DNA of 64,000 bases, taken from contig CAZMGH010000006.1 of NCBI GenBank assembly GCA_964565805.1, positions 1 to 64,000 of the forward strand. Reading direction: 5' to 3'. The notes below the pieces were generated by a model. That model had not been told where the DNA came from. It searched no databases and worked only from the letters and a program-made list of their open reading frames with translations. Position numbers and translations under genes: made by a program. Positions 52,806 to 61,843 of this stretch are shown here, one piece after another. Origin of the DNA: Catenibacillus sp964565805 (GTDB lineage Bacteria > Bacillota > Clostridia > Lachnospirales > Lachnospiraceae). Within the stretch, counting starts at the first letter, position 1. Every line of letters starts with the position of its first letter.

Positions 52806-52834
52806 ATTATACGCCTACCGGGAGAAATTATCAA
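52806..52834 (-). promoter_or_regulatory. promoter of the TrpXYZ-like importer operon
   Basis: TTGATA (52829-52834), 17-bp spacer, TATAAT (52806-52811) on the minus strand, about 90 bp before the lipoprotein start codon. Confidence 0.8.
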
Positions 52835-52953
52835 GCCCTAATCTTTGGTTTTTCCAGTGTCTAATATCCAGGGGCTGCCGCACTCTTAATGGGTAACATC
52901 CCTCCACTAAGTTCGGTCTGCGCCTGCGGCTTGCTTTTGTTAAGTGCTCACAG

Positions 52954-52994
52954 AAAAAATCAGCCTCTTTTACAGACAGCAAAAAGAGACTGAT
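52954..52994 (-). terminator. terminator of the acetyltransferase gene
   Basis: Minus strand ATCAGTCTCTTTTT pairs with AAAAGAGGCTGAT and is followed by TTTTT. Between this and the importer promoter (52835-52953) only a stretch with GCGCCTGCGGCTTGC-type sequence is seen, no gene. Confidence 0.75.
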
Positions 52995-53056
52995 CGAAAA
53001 CACATTAACCCCTATTTAAAACTTGTTCCTTATTTTGTTGCCGTTCACAGGCAGTC

Positions 53057-53692
53057 TTAGTGTTCTACATCCGAAAGTTTTTGGATCACCGACCATGCCT
53101 CCGGATCGAACTCACGGTCTTTATAGTAATACTTTTTGTCCTCTTCTGTAATCTTGCGGATGACCTTGCACGGATTGCCTGCCGCGACCACCCAGTCGGG
53201 AATGTCCTTTGTAACAACGCTTCCTGCGCCGATCACAGTATTGCTTCCAATATGTACGCCTGGAAGGATCACTGTATTTCCGCCGATCCAGACATTATCC
53301 CCAATGGTCACCTCAATGCCGTATTCATAGGCGGAATTTCTGGACACAGGATGTACCGGATGCCCGGCAGTATAGATTGCCACATTGGGAGCCATCTGAC
53401 AATTATCCCCAATGGTCACTTTAGCTACGTCAATAATCGTACAGTTATAGTTGGCAAAAAAATTCCTTCCTACTTCAATATGACTGCCATAATCGCAATA
53501 AAATGGTGGATTGATAAAAGCGCCATCTGATTTTCCTAAAAGCGCTTTTACGATCCTGTTAATGGATTCAAAATCCGATCGATCTACTGTATTTAACTCC
53601 TGCGTCAGTCTTCTTGTACGCTTCTGCTCAGTCATCACTTTATCATCAGAAATATACGGCATCTGCCGATCTCTGCGTTCAATATTATCCAT
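53057..53692 (-). CDS. sugar O-acetyltransferase (maltose/galactoside acetyltransferase family)
   Basis: A 211-residue left-handed beta-helix acetyltransferase: N-terminal Mac domain, then hexapeptide repeats (INPPFYCDYGSHIEVGRNFFANYNCTIIDVAKVTIGDN; NVWIGGNTVILPGVHIGSNTVIGAGSVVTKDIP). The catalytic His is in YTAGHPVHP. It transfers acetyl from acetyl-CoA to a sugar. AAGGAGG start. Its upstream side runs into the first assembly gap. Confidence 0.93.
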   Translation of the reverse strand: MDNIERRDRQMPYISDDKVMTEQKRTRRLTQELNTVDRSDFESINRIVKALLGKSDGAFINPPFYCDYGSHIEVGRNFFANYNCTIIDVAKVTIGDNCQMAPNVAIYTAGHPVHPVSRNSAYEYGIEVTIGDNVWIGGNTVILPGVHIGSNTVIGAGSVVTKDIPDWVVAAGNPCKVIRKITEEDKKYYYKDREFDPEAWSVIQKLSDVEH

Positions 53693-53714
53693 AGCTTTCC
53701 TCCTTTTTGGCCTG

Positions 53715-53814
53715 NNNNNNNNNNNNNNNNNNNNNNNNNNNNNNNNNNNNNNNNNNNNNNNNNNNNNNNNNNNNNNNNNNNNNNNNNNNNNNNNNNNNNN
53801 NNNNNNNNNNNNNN
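53715..53814. other. assembly gap (100 N)
   Basis: Exactly 100 N, a placeholder of unknown real length. The left edge, CCTCCTTTTTGGCCTG, also occurs at about 15858-15872, so the contig probably broke at a repeated sequence. Confidence 0.99.
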
Positions 53815-53965
53815 GCCTTTAAGCCTTCCAAAAGGTATATTAGCACCCTGGAGGGATTTTATCTATCACTATCTTTATAAAAACTATAACAATCTTGTCT
53901 CCTTATTGACATTTTTTTCGGATATGATAACACAGAGACAGCGTGCATAAATATTGCGAGGAAAA

Positions 53966-54124
53966 ATGTTATGGAGGGCTCTGCTCTTTATCTCCCAGGG
54001 CGTCAGCGCTGTTTTAGTCATCCTTGCTCTCCTACGTCCCCAGATCAGCGCGATCATGAAATTAATCCTTTATCCTTTGCCTATGAGCACCTGCTTGCCG
54101 CAAAAAGCAAAGCCGTATTTATAA
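53966..54124 (+). CDS. possible small membrane peptide
   Basis: A 52-codon frame behind GAGGAAAA, with a TTGACA box about 55 bp upstream. Its first half is strongly hydrophobic (LLFISQGVSAVLVILALL), like one membrane helix. The second half is antisense to the end of the AAA-type gene, so the frame may be a truncated gene or chance. No family recognised. Confidence 0.22.
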   Translation: MLWRALLFISQGVSAVLVILALLRPQISAIMKLILYPLPMSTCLPQKAKPYL

Positions 54125-55764
54125 ATCTGATTTTCCGAGATCCCTTTTGCCATGAGAGAGGCAGCATATTGGCGGTCATTAATCTGCTTCAATGCGTTTT
54201 CCACTGCCATTTGCAAATTTTTTTCATCTGAATCCTGCACTTTAAATTCTATGATAATGGCATTATCCTTTAAACTTTTAGGTTCTATCATAACATCATA
54301 TCTTCCAAATCCGCTTTCCCGGTTAGATGTCACCATATAACGGTCTGAAAGGTCTACAAGAAGTCCTAAAACAAACCCATGATAAAAACGTTCCGGCTCA
54401 TTTTCGGCCGAAGGCTGCTTACCACTGTCAAAAAAACTAAACGTATTTAAGGCTACCCTGTTCATGTATCTGTTCATTGCTTTAACATCGTCCTGAAGAA
54501 GAGCTTTAATAAAGTCATTGTATCCACTGTCATAATCCGCAAACCACCCGTGGATCATTGTCTCAAACATAACTTTGACTTCCTTGTTCGTCAAAACAAG
54601 TTCATAAATCATCCGACCGCTTTTTTCATCAAAATCCGCACACAGCACTTTTAAATATCCACTGGCCAGAAGCAGCCCCCAAATGGAACTTTCTTTCACA
54701 AATAACTGATCATAAATAATCTGTTCATCCAAAAACACATGAATCGAACATCCATTAAGCAAAGTCTCAAAATCTTCTTTAACCGACTTGCTCCCCTCTC
54801 GGATCAGTTTCTCCGCAAGACTGTTACTGCTGGTATTGGCCCAATAGGTGCGTATGACCCGTTTATCCAAATAATTAATAATAGACCAGGGATTATATAT
54901 ATCTTTAATGTTCCCGAAGGAAAATCCATCATACCATTCTCTTATTTCTCCCGCTTTATCCTCCAGTCCATACTCCTGTAATGCCGCCATCACCTCTTCA
55001 TCCGTAAATCCAAAAGCATCCGCATACTTAAGATCTGTCGTGGTTATGACTTCCAGATTATTCAAATCAGAAAATATAGACGCCTTGCTGATCCGGGTTA
55101 TTCCGGTCATTAATGCCCGTTCCAAATAGGGATTCGTCTTAAATGCGGCATTAAACAAACTGCGCATATAGGAAGCCAGCTCGTTCCAGTAGCCATGAAC
55201 AAATGCTTCCTGCATAGGTGTATCATATTCGTCCAAAAGAACGATTACCTTTTGCCCATAGTATCGGGACAAAAAATCGCACATATTATGAATCGCCATC
55301 GTTGCAACCGGTTCCTCCATATCCATATGGATGCTTCTGAAATATTCTTTTTCCCTGGGTGTTAAAAGATCGCCTTCCAAAAGAAAAATATGTTTATTAT
55401 ATAAATCCGTAAGGATCTGCCCCAGCCTTTGTCTTGTCATCTGAAATGTCCGTTCTTTAACATTAGCAAATGTCAGACTGATCACCGGAAATGTCCCCTG
55501 AATCGTATGATAACTGGCATCGTCCCATATTTTCAGGGAATGAAATAATTGCTCCAGTTCCTTATGTTTAATGGAGAAAAATTTTTCCGTCATACTTACC
55601 GCCAAAGTCTTACCAAACCGTCTTGGCCGTGTGATCAATGTAACCTTATCTCCATTTTCCCACCATTCTTTAATAAACAGAGTTTTATCTACATAAAAAT
55701 AATTCTTACTGATCAGCTCTGAAAAATCCTGATAACCAATAGATACTTTCCGGCTCACAGGCAT
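54070..55764 (-). CDS. AAA-ATPase-like protein with C-terminal PD-(D/E)XK nuclease-like domain
   Basis: A 564-residue protein of a family abundant in Clostridia and Bacteroides, function unknown. The N-terminal AAA-type domain has Walker A LITRPRRFGKT (46-53), Walker B KVIVLLDEYDTPMQEAF and sensor GITRISKASIFSDLNN. The C-terminal nuclease-like domain shows GRYDVMIEP and AIIIEFKVQD, the D...E-x-K core. Start at 55764 (MPVSRKVSIG) chosen for AAGGAGG close to it. It lies beside a large inverted repeat and a truncated Rpn gene, suggesting an accessory or mobile origin. Confidence 0.85.
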   Translation of the reverse strand: MPVSRKVSIGYQDFSELISKNYFYVDKTLFIKEWWENGDKVTLITRPRRFGKTLAVSMTEKFFSIKHKELEQLFHSLKIWDDASYHTIQGTFPVISLTFANVKERTFQMTRQRLGQILTDLYNKHIFLLEGDLLTPREKEYFRSIHMDMEEPVATMAIHNMCDFLSRYYGQKVIVLLDEYDTPMQEAFVHGYWNELASYMRSLFNAAFKTNPYLERALMTGITRISKASIFSDLNNLEVITTTDLKYADAFGFTDEEVMAALQEYGLEDKAGEIREWYDGFSFGNIKDIYNPWSIINYLDKRVIRTYWANTSSNSLAEKLIREGSKSVKEDFETLLNGCSIHVFLDEQIIYDQLFVKESSIWGLLLASGYLKVLCADFDEKSGRMIYELVLTNKEVKVMFETMIHGWFADYDSGYNDFIKALLQDDVKAMNRYMNRVALNTFSFFDSGKQPSAENEPERFYHGFVLGLLVDLSDRYMVTSNRESGFGRYDVMIEPKSLKDNAIIIEFKVQDSDEKNLQMAVENALKQINDRQYAASLMAKGISENQIYKYGFAFCGKQVLIGKG

Positions 55765-55835
55765 TTCCCTCCTTTCCATATGCGGCCTGTGCCATGCCAA
55801 CTCAGTCTTCGCCTTCGCTGCGGCTTGCGCCGTAT

Positions 55836-55897
55836 ATATGTGTACAAGTATGCGTTCTGGTAAGCAAGCTTTCCAGCCCGCATACTTGTACACATAT
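55836..55897. repeat. perfect 19-bp inverted repeat between the AAA gene and the Rpn remnant
   Basis: ATATGTGTACAAGTATGCG (55836-55854) is perfectly inverted at 55879-55897. The 24-base loop contains an inner CTGG/CCAG stem. No T run follows either arm. It lies upstream of the AAA-type gene and just before the truncated Rpn-like frame. Confidence 0.85.
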
Positions 55898-55979
55898 GCA
55901 TGGCTTAATTATAACAAATTTTCCCGGGGATGCATATGGGGAAAACAAATCATACAGAAAATCCTTCAGGTTACAGTGA

Positions 55980-56590
55980 ATGCTGAAAAAAGTCTATCCT
56001 ATCACCCGGATTATCATGGGATGCGTATGGATGCCTTGTTGTCTGGAAAATCTTACGACCATCTTCCGGATACATACGTCATTTTTATATGTGACTTTGT
56101 ATGGCTTCCGGATGAATTGTACCGCTACACTTATGAAACTGTATGCCGTGAAAATGGCGCTCCCCTTAACCAGGGGCAGACAACTGTATTTTTAAGCACC
56201 AAAGGGCGCAATGAGGATGTTCCCAAAGAGCTTGTAGATTTCCTAAAGTACGTTGGAGATCCGGATAACCTTCCGTCCGATATGGGAGCGGATAGCTTTG
56301 TCGCCCAGGTGGAACGGCGCATACAAACCATCAAGGCAAACCGTGATTGGGAGGCGAGATTTATGCTGTTGGAATTAATGTTAAAAGATGAACGGAAGGA
56401 AGGCCGTGAGGAAGGTCTTCTGGCCGGCCGCCGGGAAGATATTTTTGAACTTTTGGAAATGTATGGTGAGATTCCAGAGGACATTCAAGCAACAATTAAC
56501 GCTGAGACAGACGAAACGGTGCTTAAAAGATGGCATATCACAGCGGCGAAAGTCGCATCCTTAGAAGAATTTCGAGAAAAAATGCAGTGA
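55980..56590 (+). pseudogene. 5'-truncated Rpn/PD-(D/E)XK transposase-like nuclease
   Basis: The frame from about 55980 encodes the C-terminal two thirds of an Rpn-family (recombination-promoting nuclease) protein: YDHLPDTYVIFICDF, LYRYTYETVCRENGAPLNQGQTTVFLSTKGRNEDVPKELVDFLKYV, a coiled ERKEGREEGLLAGRRED segment and the usual C-terminal tail. The N-terminal nuclease half with its catalytic residues is missing, and upstream codons running toward the inverted repeat match nothing. No ribosome site is seen. Most likely an inactive remnant. Confidence 0.75.
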
Positions 56591-56771
56591 AAATATCATG
56601 AGACAAGCGACCGAAGGTCATGCGGGCTGCGCCTGCGCAAACGGGCATGACTTTACGGCGCGCACAGCGGTTTAGAATACACATGCTAAAAGTCAGCGGC
56701 TATATTAAAGCTGACCATGTATCCAAAAGAAAAAGTGAGAAGGATCACAGGAAACGATAGCTAAAAACACC

Positions 56772-57410
56772 TCAAATCTCCACCACCCGATCTGCCTGCC
56801 GGGCCAGCGCCGTGCTGTGGGTGACCATGATCACGGTCTTTTTATACTGGCGGCACAGGCCTTTGAGCAGATCAAAGGAAATCTGGGCGGACTGTCCATC
56901 TAACGCGCCTGTAGGTTCATCGGCAAGGATCAGCTTTCCCGGCTTGAGCATGGTTCGGGCCAGGGCCACTCTCTGCTGCTCGCCACCGGACAGAGTGTTG
57001 ACTGGGGCATTTTTTAGCTTCCGCAAATGGACCGCCTCCAGGATCCGGTTGATCCGCAGTTCTTTTTCTTTTTGTGAAATCCGTACAAAATGCATGGCCA
57101 GCATAAGGTTTTGAGCCACTGTCAGATCAGTAACCAGAGCAAAGGACTGAAACAGATAGTTGATCACATTTCTCCGAAACAGGGTAGCCTTGCGGCTGTC
57201 CGGTTTGGGAACCAGACGGCCAAATACCCGGATTTCTCCCTGATCCCAGGATTCCAGCGCCCCGATCATATTTAAAAGAGTGGACTTTCCGCAGCCGGAA
57301 GGGCCGGTCACTGCCACCAGTTCTCTCTCATTTACGGACAGCTGGATCTGGTCAAAAAGTGTTCTGGAACCATATTTTTTCGTTACATTTTTTACTTCTA
57401 CTGCATACAT
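56772..57410 (-). CDS. ABC transporter ATP-binding protein (MacB/LolD-like)
   Basis: A 212-residue ATPase: Walker A GPSGCGKST, Q-loop YLFQSFALV, signature NTLSGGEQQRVALAR, Walker B KLILADEPTGALD, switch His MVTHST. Typical of ATPases serving peptide-type exporters. It follows the large permease by three bases. Confidence 0.93.
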   Translation of the reverse strand: MYAVEVKNVTKKYGSRTLFDQIQLSVNERELVAVTGPSGCGKSTLLNMIGALESWDQGEIRVFGRLVPKPDSRKATLFRRNVINYLFQSFALVTDLTVAQNLMLAMHFVRISQKEKELRINRILEAVHLRKLKNAPVNTLSGGEQQRVALARTMLKPGKLILADEPTGALDGQSAQISFDLLKGLCRQYKKTVIMVTHSTALARQADRVVEI

Positions 57411-57413
57411 ATC

Positions 57414-59663
57414 TTAATCCCCCTTAAATGCGGTAAGGACACGGGACACAGAGCCCCGGGCCATATAGTTTATAAAAATGATCATCTGGACCAGGGCCGC
57501 CCCGGCCACCAGAACCAGTCCCATCCTGGAGCCTGCGGACAAAACCCCCATGAATTCCAATCCGATCACCAGGCTCAAAAGTATGACCGGTCCCCGGTAC
57601 ATCTGTCCAAAACCAAAGCCAAGGAATTTTTTTACATTAAGCTTTTCTTCATTTGCCAGCCTGTAGATGGATGCCAGCACCAGCAAAAGTCCTATAAGGA
57701 TCAGTCCCAGGGCGAGAAATGCCAGCCCAAACCATACAAGAGTCACGGCAAGATCTTTTTGAAGGCCGTCAATGTAATCCCTCACCGGAGCAAAGACCGG
57801 ATTATTATCTAAAAGTCCGTACTGAGACAAGCTTTCCCCCTGCGTCCACTGGCGGGCAGTCTCCTCATCAGCAAATTTCAGATACCCGTCCAGGCCGCTG
57901 ACCCGAAGGCCTTCGGTTTCTGTATATTTCATATTTTCCGGCACAGCCACGTAAATCACCGGAGCTTTCACCGTCATCGCCCCGCCATCTTCTTCCTGAC
58001 CGGAAGAATCTGTAGTCCATGTAAACAGGTCTTCATCCGGCGTGTAGCTGGAAAATACAAAGTCTGGATCTTTCGTAAATAATGTGGAAATGTCCCCGGA
58101 CTCAAGGCTTCGGGTATCCCTGTCTTTCAGCCATGCAGCTATGGTTTCCTGCTCCTTTCCGGTCATGGAATCAGGAAAAAGGTAAAGGCGCTTGCCTGCC
58201 CTGACTGCCTCAAGGCTTTCCTCATCCACATAAATCCCCAAAGTCTCCAGATAGTTGGGAGACATGGTAAACAGCCACAAAGGATTCTCTGGAACCTGCG
58301 CATAGGTTTGGCTGTTCTGCCATGTATTTAAAAGGGCCTGACTGTAATATTCTGTATGGATCATATAGACGCCCTCCGCGTCTGCCATGGCCGAATACCA
58401 GTGATACAGATCCTCATCCAGCCGATTGGATACGCCGCTGAAAGAATCTCCATCCTCCCCGATACCGATCCCTTCCATGACCACATAATCTGAAACCTGG
58501 TCCCAGACTTGGGAGATCCGGGCATTTTCCCACAAAAGCTTTACCGGCTGATCCACATAAATGCCGCAAAAAACAAGGCCCACGCTGATCCCTAGATAGG
58601 CGGCGATCCCAAGCACATATAAGGGCCGCCGGTGAATCCGTCCCCGGATGGCATCTATGGAGCGGGTCGTAACCATGACCAGAGCGGCCAGCAAAAGCTC
58701 CACTCCCGTCAGCGCCAGATTGACCAGTCCGGCGGCAAACAGACAGCCTAAAATCATGGGACTGAAACGGCCCCAGCCTGCCAAGATCCATCCAAAGACC
58801 ATTACCACAGGAATGATCCCGGCGCAGACCATTCCAAATGGGGCGAAGATCTCAGCGGCAAAGGACAGGGGCGACCAGCCAAGGAGAGCCAGCTTCCCCT
58901 GTTTTGGCAGGCCTTTCATAGCCAGGATCAAAAAGAAAATCATATTTAAGAAAATCTGTGCCCCAAGAAAGATAAAATATATATCCCTCATCAGGCTGCT
59001 GTCACTGGCGCTGCCGCCGTCCGCCTGGGTCAACGCTTCCGGATCAGATCCGGTAACCTGAGCCAGGGAATTTAAAAAATCCTGAATTTCATTTTCAGAG
59101 TCCAGTCCCCAGATCACATAGGCGCCGTTGACCGTGCCGCTGTCCTTGATCAGCTGAGGCAGCTTTTTAACCACAGCGTCCTGGTAAAACCGGAAAGAGG
59201 GAATTTCTCCCACACTGTAAATACTCCCCTGATCTACCCCTAAGGTGCTCTCCGCTTCCGGCGATGTGATCAATGTCGCCAGATTTTCCTCAGATAAAAT
59301 GCTTTCATTTAGAAAATCCAGAGCCACATCCTTTCCTGACGGATCCCCGTAAACCCCCATGACAAAGCCTTCCCATGTTCCGTCATTTTTCAGAGACGTA
59401 TCTTTTCTGGCAATAAAAAGCTGATCTTCATCTGCCGCGCTCATAAAAAATCCTGCCGTCCCATCTTCATTTTCCTCAGGAATATTTTTAAGATACACCG
59501 TCAAAACGTTTCCCGATACAGGATACTGATGCCATGTGTCCATATATTTCTCATTGAGAAAAAATACAGTTATAAAAATAAGCACGATCCCCTGCGTCAG
59601 CGTCAGAACATTGCCCAAATATCGGATCCTTCCCGCAAATCTTATTTTCTTCATCGCCATCAT
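57414..59663 (-). CDS. large ABC permease, bacteriocin-associated integral membrane protein-like
   Basis: A 749-residue membrane protein with one N-terminal segment, an outside domain (about 35-225), four central segments (about 228-370), a second large outside domain (about 371-640) and three C-terminal segments (LVWFGLAFLALGLILIGLLL; VILLSLVIGLEFMGVL; LVLVAGAALVQMIIFINYM). This matches permeases linked to bacteriocin export/immunity (DUF1430-like). Start is 59663 or one of two ATGs up to nine bases later. With the ATPase it probably moves or detects a peptide; the VanRS-like pair is next to it. Confidence 0.75.
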   Translation of the reverse strand: MMAMKKIRFAGRIRYLGNVLTLTQGIVLIFITVFFLNEKYMDTWHQYPVSGNVLTVYLKNIPEENEDGTAGFFMSAADEDQLFIARKDTSLKNDGTWEGFVMGVYGDPSGKDVALDFLNESILSEENLATLITSPEAESTLGVDQGSIYSVGEIPSFRFYQDAVVKKLPQLIKDSGTVNGAYVIWGLDSENEIQDFLNSLAQVTGSDPEALTQADGGSASDSSLMRDIYFIFLGAQIFLNMIFFLILAMKGLPKQGKLALLGWSPLSFAAEIFAPFGMVCAGIIPVVMVFGWILAGWGRFSPMILGCLFAAGLVNLALTGVELLLAALVMVTTRSIDAIRGRIHRRPLYVLGIAAYLGISVGLVFCGIYVDQPVKLLWENARISQVWDQVSDYVVMEGIGIGEDGDSFSGVSNRLDEDLYHWYSAMADAEGVYMIHTEYYSQALLNTWQNSQTYAQVPENPLWLFTMSPNYLETLGIYVDEESLEAVRAGKRLYLFPDSMTGKEQETIAAWLKDRDTRSLESGDISTLFTKDPDFVFSSYTPDEDLFTWTTDSSGQEEDGGAMTVKAPVIYVAVPENMKYTETEGLRVSGLDGYLKFADEETARQWTQGESLSQYGLLDNNPVFAPVRDYIDGLQKDLAVTLVWFGLAFLALGLILIGLLLVLASIYRLANEEKLNVKKFLGFGFGQMYRGPVILLSLVIGLEFMGVLSAGSRMGLVLVAGAALVQMIIFINYMARGSVSRVLTAFKGD

Positions 59664-59793
59664 CCCTTCCTTGTCAAGATCATGGTTTTAGTATATCCGA
59701 ACAAAAAGCACTGTATTTTCGTTTATTCTTGCCGTAAAATGATTTCTTTCTGATGAAAATCATACGATTTTCTGACAATCCATAGAACAGTAA

Positions 59794-59828
59794 AGCCAGG
59801 TCCGCCTGATAAATACGCAGACCTGGCT
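59794..59828 (-). terminator. hairpin after the VanS-like kinase gene
   Basis: AGCCAGGTC (59794-59802) and GACCTGGCT (59820-59828) form a perfect 9-bp stem, followed on the minus strand by TTTAC. Part of this sequence is shared with the ntpA-ntpB spacer. Confidence 0.65.
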
Positions 59829-59834
59829 CTATTG

Positions 59835-60947
59835 TTACGGATTCTCACGATTTGCGGGAAGGGTAATGGTAAAACGGATCTTTTCATCTTCACTAAAGGC
59901 GGTGATGGTCCCGTGATGAAGCTGTATGATTTCTTTCGCAATGGCCAGCCCAAGTCCCGCGCCGCCGGTATCCGCAGACCGGGCGCTGTCCAGGCGATAA
60001 AACTGCTCAAAGATCCGCTCCAGCTTTTCTTTTGGGATGGTAGGGCCGTGGTTTTCCACACAGATACATACCTGGTCCTTTTCCTTGGTCATCGAAAAGC
60101 GGATTTTGGTATCCGGATCGCTGTAATTGACCGCATTTCGGATCAGGTTGTCAATGGCCCGCTCCAGCTTATCCGGATCTCCCATGATCTGAACGTGCTC
60201 CGGGATCTCCATCTGCCACTCCAGCTGCTTTTCTGTAAGGATGGGATTAAATTCATAGGCGATCTGCATAAGCATCCGGCTCAGATTGATCTGAACCGGC
60301 TCCAGGGTCAGCTTGCTGGTACTAAACCGGGTGATCTCAAAAAACTCATTAATCAGCTCTTCCAGGCGCAAAGCCTTGTCCAGGGCAATCCCTGTATACT
60401 TGCTCACCAGCTCCCGGGAAATATCCGGCTCGTCCTGAATCAGCTTTAAATACCCTAAAATACTTGTCAGAGGCGTTTTCAGATCATGGGCAAGGTACAC
60501 AAGCAGGTCATCCTTTCGGGTTTCCGCTTCTTTCGCCGCCTTTGCGCTGGCTATGGAAGCCAGCCGTACCTGATTCAGATCCTCCTGGATCTCTTCCAGG
60601 GCATCCGGCAGAACAACAGGCGTTTCATCGGGATGAGCCAGAGCCTTCGCCGCATCTGCCACGTCATCCAGATATTCCAGGGGACGGAGCATAAATCGGT
60701 ACGCTATATAGCCGCACCCGGCCAGAGAACCGACCGGAAGCGCTACGTATAAAAGGATTACCAGCGCCGGCCGCAGCGATTCATAGACAGGGATCCGGTT
60801 CAGCCCGGATGCCTCCACAAGGATCATTGCCAGCAAAAGGACCATGCAAAAAATAACTTCATAAATCATAAAGGCCCCTAAAAATCTCAGGGCCATCTTT
60901 CCAGCCGTTTTTTTCCTGGGTGATTTCTTACGGAATCCCTTACTCAA
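59835..60947 (-). CDS. VanS-like sensor histidine kinase
   Basis: A 370-residue kinase with two membrane segments (about 20-45 and 62-85) and a short outside loop, HAMP-like linker, H box YLAHDLKTPLTSILGYLKLI, N box DNLIRNAVNYS and G boxes GGAGLGLAIAKEI. The small sensing loop suggests detection of cell-envelope state or a peptide together with a transporter. Overlaps the regulator gene by eight bases. Confidence 0.92.
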   Translation of the reverse strand: MSKGFRKKSPRKKTAGKMALRFLGAFMIYEVIFCMVLLLAMILVEASGLNRIPVYESLRPALVILLYVALPVGSLAGCGYIAYRFMLRPLEYLDDVADAAKALAHPDETPVVLPDALEEIQEDLNQVRLASIASAKAAKEAETRKDDLLVYLAHDLKTPLTSILGYLKLIQDEPDISRELVSKYTGIALDKALRLEELINEFFEITRFSTSKLTLEPVQINLSRMLMQIAYEFNPILTEKQLEWQMEIPEHVQIMGDPDKLERAIDNLIRNAVNYSDPDTKIRFSMTKEKDQVCICVENHGPTIPKEKLERIFEQFYRLDSARSADTGGAGLGLAIAKEIIQLHHGTITAFSEDEKIRFTITLPANRENP

Positions 60948-61641
60948 TGGTATATCCCACCCCCCAGACGGTTTTTATATATCTTGGCTTCCTGGCCAGC
61001 TCATGCATCTTTTCCCGAAGCCGGGCAATATGGGCCATCACTGTGTTATTATTGCTTTCCAAAAACTTCTCACCCCACACAGTTTCAAACAATTCTTCCG
61101 CTGAAATCACCCGACCGTGATTTTTGCACAAATACCACAAAATATCAAACTCAAAAGGCGTCAGCGCCAAAGTCTCTCCGTTCAGGGTACACTTATGACT
61201 GTCCGGACAAATGTAAAGTCCCTTGTAGTCGTAGGCCTCTGGCGCCTGAGGGGGATTTGCCCCTACATTATACTGTTTATAACGGCGCAGCTGGGTCTTG
61301 ACCCGGGCCACCACCTCCAAAGGATTAAAGGGCTTTGTCATATAATCATCCGCCCCCAGGGTCAGCCCCTGGATCTTATCCATGTCTTCTCCTTTGGCCG
61401 TGAGTATGATCACAGGAAACAGATACTTTTCCCGGATCTTCCGGCACAGGGTAAATCCATCCATGCCAGGCATCATCACATCCAGCACTGCCAGACTCAC
61501 CGGTTCTGCCAAAACACTGTCCAGCGCCTGCACAGGATCATAAAATTTTCGTATCGTATAACCTTCATTTTTCAGGTAAACCTCCAGAAGGTCCGCAATA
61601 TCCTTTTCATCATCCACGATGAGTATTGTCTCATTATTCAT
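60940..61641 (-). CDS. VanR-like response regulator (OmpR family)
   Basis: A 233-residue regulator: receiver with DDEKD, Asp in LAVLDVMMPGMDG and Lys in YMTKPFNPLEV; winged-helix domain from about 135 (CTLNGETLALTPFEFDILWYL to TVWGVGYTIE). No vancomycin-resistance ligase genes are nearby; the probable target is the ABC exporter that follows. Confidence 0.94.
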   Translation of the reverse strand: MNNETILIVDDEKDIADLLEVYLKNEGYTIRKFYDPVQALDSVLAEPVSLAVLDVMMPGMDGFTLCRKIREKYLFPVIILTAKGEDMDKIQGLTLGADDYMTKPFNPLEVVARVKTQLRRYKQYNVGANPPQAPEAYDYKGLYICPDSHKCTLNGETLALTPFEFDILWYLCKNHGRVISAEELFETVWGEKFLESNNNTVMAHIARLREKMHELARKPRYIKTVWGVGYTIE

Positions 61642-61804
61642 TAAAAACCGATCCTCTCACACTGCGGAAAAAAGCCGCTTCACTACCCGGGTCACAAAGT
61701 GATCCTTTAAGACGTTTTCCTCCTGATTTGCCGGAGGAATCCTGTAAATTTATTATACCCAACCAAAAGACCGGCTGCAACTTCTTTTCATATTTCATCT
61801 AAAA

Positions 61805-61833
61805 TTGCTTTGTTGAGTTTTCTATGCTACAAT
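61805..61833 (+). promoter_or_regulatory. promoter of the Fic gene
   Basis: TTGCTT (61805-61810), 17-bp spacer, TACAAT (61828-61833). The -10 box contains the first possible ATG, so the transcript would start just before the second ATG at 61844, implying a leaderless or nearly leaderless mRNA. Confidence 0.5.
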
Positions 61834-61843
61834 GAACGGAGAG

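Noticed and set aside
55838..55979. N-terminal extension of the Rpn-like frame
   Set aside because: These codons cover the inverted repeat and match nothing in the family; they look like read-through of noncoding DNA.
52840..56680. Recurring GCGCCTGCGG / CTGCGGCTTGC patches (about 52915, 55815, 56625) as one repeat family
   Set aside because: Similarity is limited to about 10-12 GC-rich bases and the flanks do not align.
60940..61641. Vancomycin-resistance locus
   Set aside because: Only regulator and kinase resemble VanRS; no vanHAX-type genes are present.
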